A stretch of DNA of 42,461 nt from Victivallales bacterium (GTDB lineage: Bacteria > Verrucomicrobiota > Lentisphaeria > Oligosphaerales > Oligosphaeraceae): the NCBI GenBank assembly GCA_017548425.1, contig JAFZAB010000206.1, forward strand, positions 1 through 42,461. The letters run 5' to 3'. The notes beneath the pieces were generated by a model. It saw only the letters and a list, made by a program, of their open reading frames with translations, did not search any database and was not told where the DNA came from. Below are positions 41,672-42,461 of this stretch, in pieces. The translations under genes and the position numbers were made by a program. Numbering within the stretch: position 1 is the first letter of the stretch; the number at the start of each line of letters is the position of its first letter.

Positions 41672-41706
41672 AGCCATAAGCCTTAAGCCATAGGCATTTA
41701 GCCGCT
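41672..41706. repeat. Degenerate heptamer tandem repeat, 5 units
   Basis: Units AGCCATA, AGCCTTA, AGCCATA, GGCATTT, AGCCGCT at a 7-base period, merging into a palindrome at the GH2-like stop. The first units are near-copies of those at 36494-36528 (same word in rotated phase). Confidence 0.75.
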
Positions 41707-41715
41707 TCAGCGGCT
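41700..41715. terminator. Perfect short palindrome overlapping a stop codon
   Basis: AGCCGCT (41700-41706), TC, AGCGGCT (41709-41715), overlapping the TAG stop (41714-41716 on the minus strand) of the GH2-like fragment. It may form an mRNA-end hairpin. Confidence 0.5.
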
Positions 41716-42461
41716 AAACAGGCCTTCCTCCTGCGTCAATGAGCCTGCGAGTGCGTTCTGTAAATGTCATGCCTATGCGCTTTTGGAGCTCCTCCACATC
41801 CCACGACGGCGCGGCGGCATATTTGCCGCCCGCCAGATATTCCATGAGCACATGTTTCATCCATCGAACGGCTGGATCGTCCTTCTGGAAGTTAAAGCCG
41901 CAGACGATCATGCGGCCTTTTCCAACCGAAAATTCCGCGATCAGCGATTTCCGTCGGATTCGCTTGAAGCATGGAATCAGTTCCAGAATTGGCGAAAACG
42001 GAGGCATTTGCGCATCCTGCACAAGCGAATGGCTCTTCGTCATGAGCGGATAGAACTGCCAGTCCGCAAAACCTTCCTGCGGGAAGCGACTCCAAATCGG
42101 ATGGTTGTGGACCACCGTGCCCGCATGGCCAAGCGAACGGCCGGACGTGCAAGTCCGAAAGACTTCCGTTTCCGAACAAGCTGGGAAACCGCCCGTCAGC
42201 AGCAACGCACCGCCCGCCGCCACATGCTCCAAGGCCTCCGCCGTCAATTCTGAAGCACACCATACATTTTCATTTTCAACATCTTCCACTTTCGGGAACA
42301 CCCAGAATTTCCATTCGTTCTCCAACTCTGTTCCATTGAACGACGCCGTGACACGCAGGATGCATGCCGCCGCGTCCGTCCAATCAGGCAGTTCAATGTC
42401 CAATTGCGCAACATCTTGCAATGTGCCCGGTTGCACATTTTCAAAATCGCAGTTTCCGTCA
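41714..42461 (-). CDS. C-terminal part of a GH2-like glycosidase, cut by the window edge
   Basis: The frame is open through the right edge; a GTG at 42436 is only internal, so the gene starts outside the window. About 249 residues are visible. VQPGTLQDVAQLDIELPDWT ... AACILRVTASFNGTELENEW looks like the immunoglobulin-like sandwich of GH2-type beta-galactosidase relatives. It is followed by a domain with AAGGALLLTGGFP and GKGRMIVCGFNFQKDDPAVR, a class-I glutamine-amidotransferase-like or trimerisation-type fold common at the end of such large enzymes. The catalytic domain is not in view, so the family is tentative. Confidence 0.6.
   Translation of the reverse strand, partial: DGNCDFENVQPGTLQDVAQLDIELPDWTDAAACILRVTASFNGTELENEWKFWVFPKVEDVENENVWCASELTAEALEHVAAGGALLLTGGFPACSETEVFRTCTSGRSLGHAGTVVHNHPIWSRFPQEGFADWQFYPLMTKSHSLVQDAQMPPFSPILELIPCFKRIRRKSLIAEFSVGKGRMIVCGFNFQKDDPAVRWMKHVLMEYLAGGKYAAAPSWDVEELQKRIGMTFTERTRRLIDAGGRPV

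Noticed and set aside
1..42461. tRNA, rRNA, riboswitch, insertion sequence or phage genes
   Set aside because: No cloverleaf-like sequence with a CCA-type end, no rRNA stretch, no transposase or integrase motifs were recognised on either strand.

Overview
The window reads as chromosome of a Gram-negative, carbohydrate-degrading bacterium. The outer-membrane protein LptD, a lipoprotein, many Sec signal peptides, the MEP isoprenoid pathway (ispD, ispH) and a dense set of secreted or cytoplasmic sugar-active enzymes without any SusC/SusD pair fit an anaerobic gut member of the PVC group (Lentisphaerae/Kiritimatiellae-like). That placement is inference from gene content and style; no rRNA or tRNA gene was seen.

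Layout: 0-2.7 kb holds the 5' end of htpG and lptD (minus strand). 3.0-4.4 kb is an AAA ATPase of the DUF234 type. 4.5-13.8 kb carries a sialate O-acetylesterase, a MacB/LolD-like ABC ATPase with a 1000-residue FtsX-type permease, an SGNH hydrolase paired with an MFS transporter, and a Gfo/Idh/MocA oxidoreductase. 14.0-17.2 kb is a tight plus-strand operon: a metallophosphoesterase with an SLH-like segment, ispD and ispH. 17.2-21.7 kb has a WbsX/GH99-like protein, a TIM-barrel-like lipoprotein and a GH28-like beta-helix enzyme. 21.7-23.5 kb is a two-gene alarmone module: a RelA/SpoT-type synthetase followed directly by a stand-alone HD hydrolase. 23.6-30.5 kb has an MFS transporter, a heparinase II/III-like lyase, a Na/Pi cotransporter and a GH39 enzyme.

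30.6-34.0 kb looks like an A+T-richer accessory island. Five exact 33-bp repeats lead into a DUF4143 ATPase, which converges on a SatD-DUF3307 gene pair. That pair is preceded by three exact 29-bp repeats that are themselves palindromic and overlap a likely promoter. 34.0-42.5 kb returns to sugar metabolism: a secreted unknown, a sugar-phosphate isomerase-like protein, a beta-helix protein, a class II glutamine amidotransferase with an OFA-type MFS transporter, an aldo/keto reductase, and the end of a GH2-like protein cut by the window edge.

Two non-coding themes run through the window. First, short degenerate tandem repeats of 7, 8 or 9 bp fill intergenic gaps and often overlap stop codons. 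Second, GC-rich GACGGCGT-type palindromes sit against stop codons. The best candidates for a little-described system are the SatD-DUF3307 pair with its triple operator, the 33-bp array before the DUF4143 ATPase, and the synthetase-hydrolase alarmone operon.
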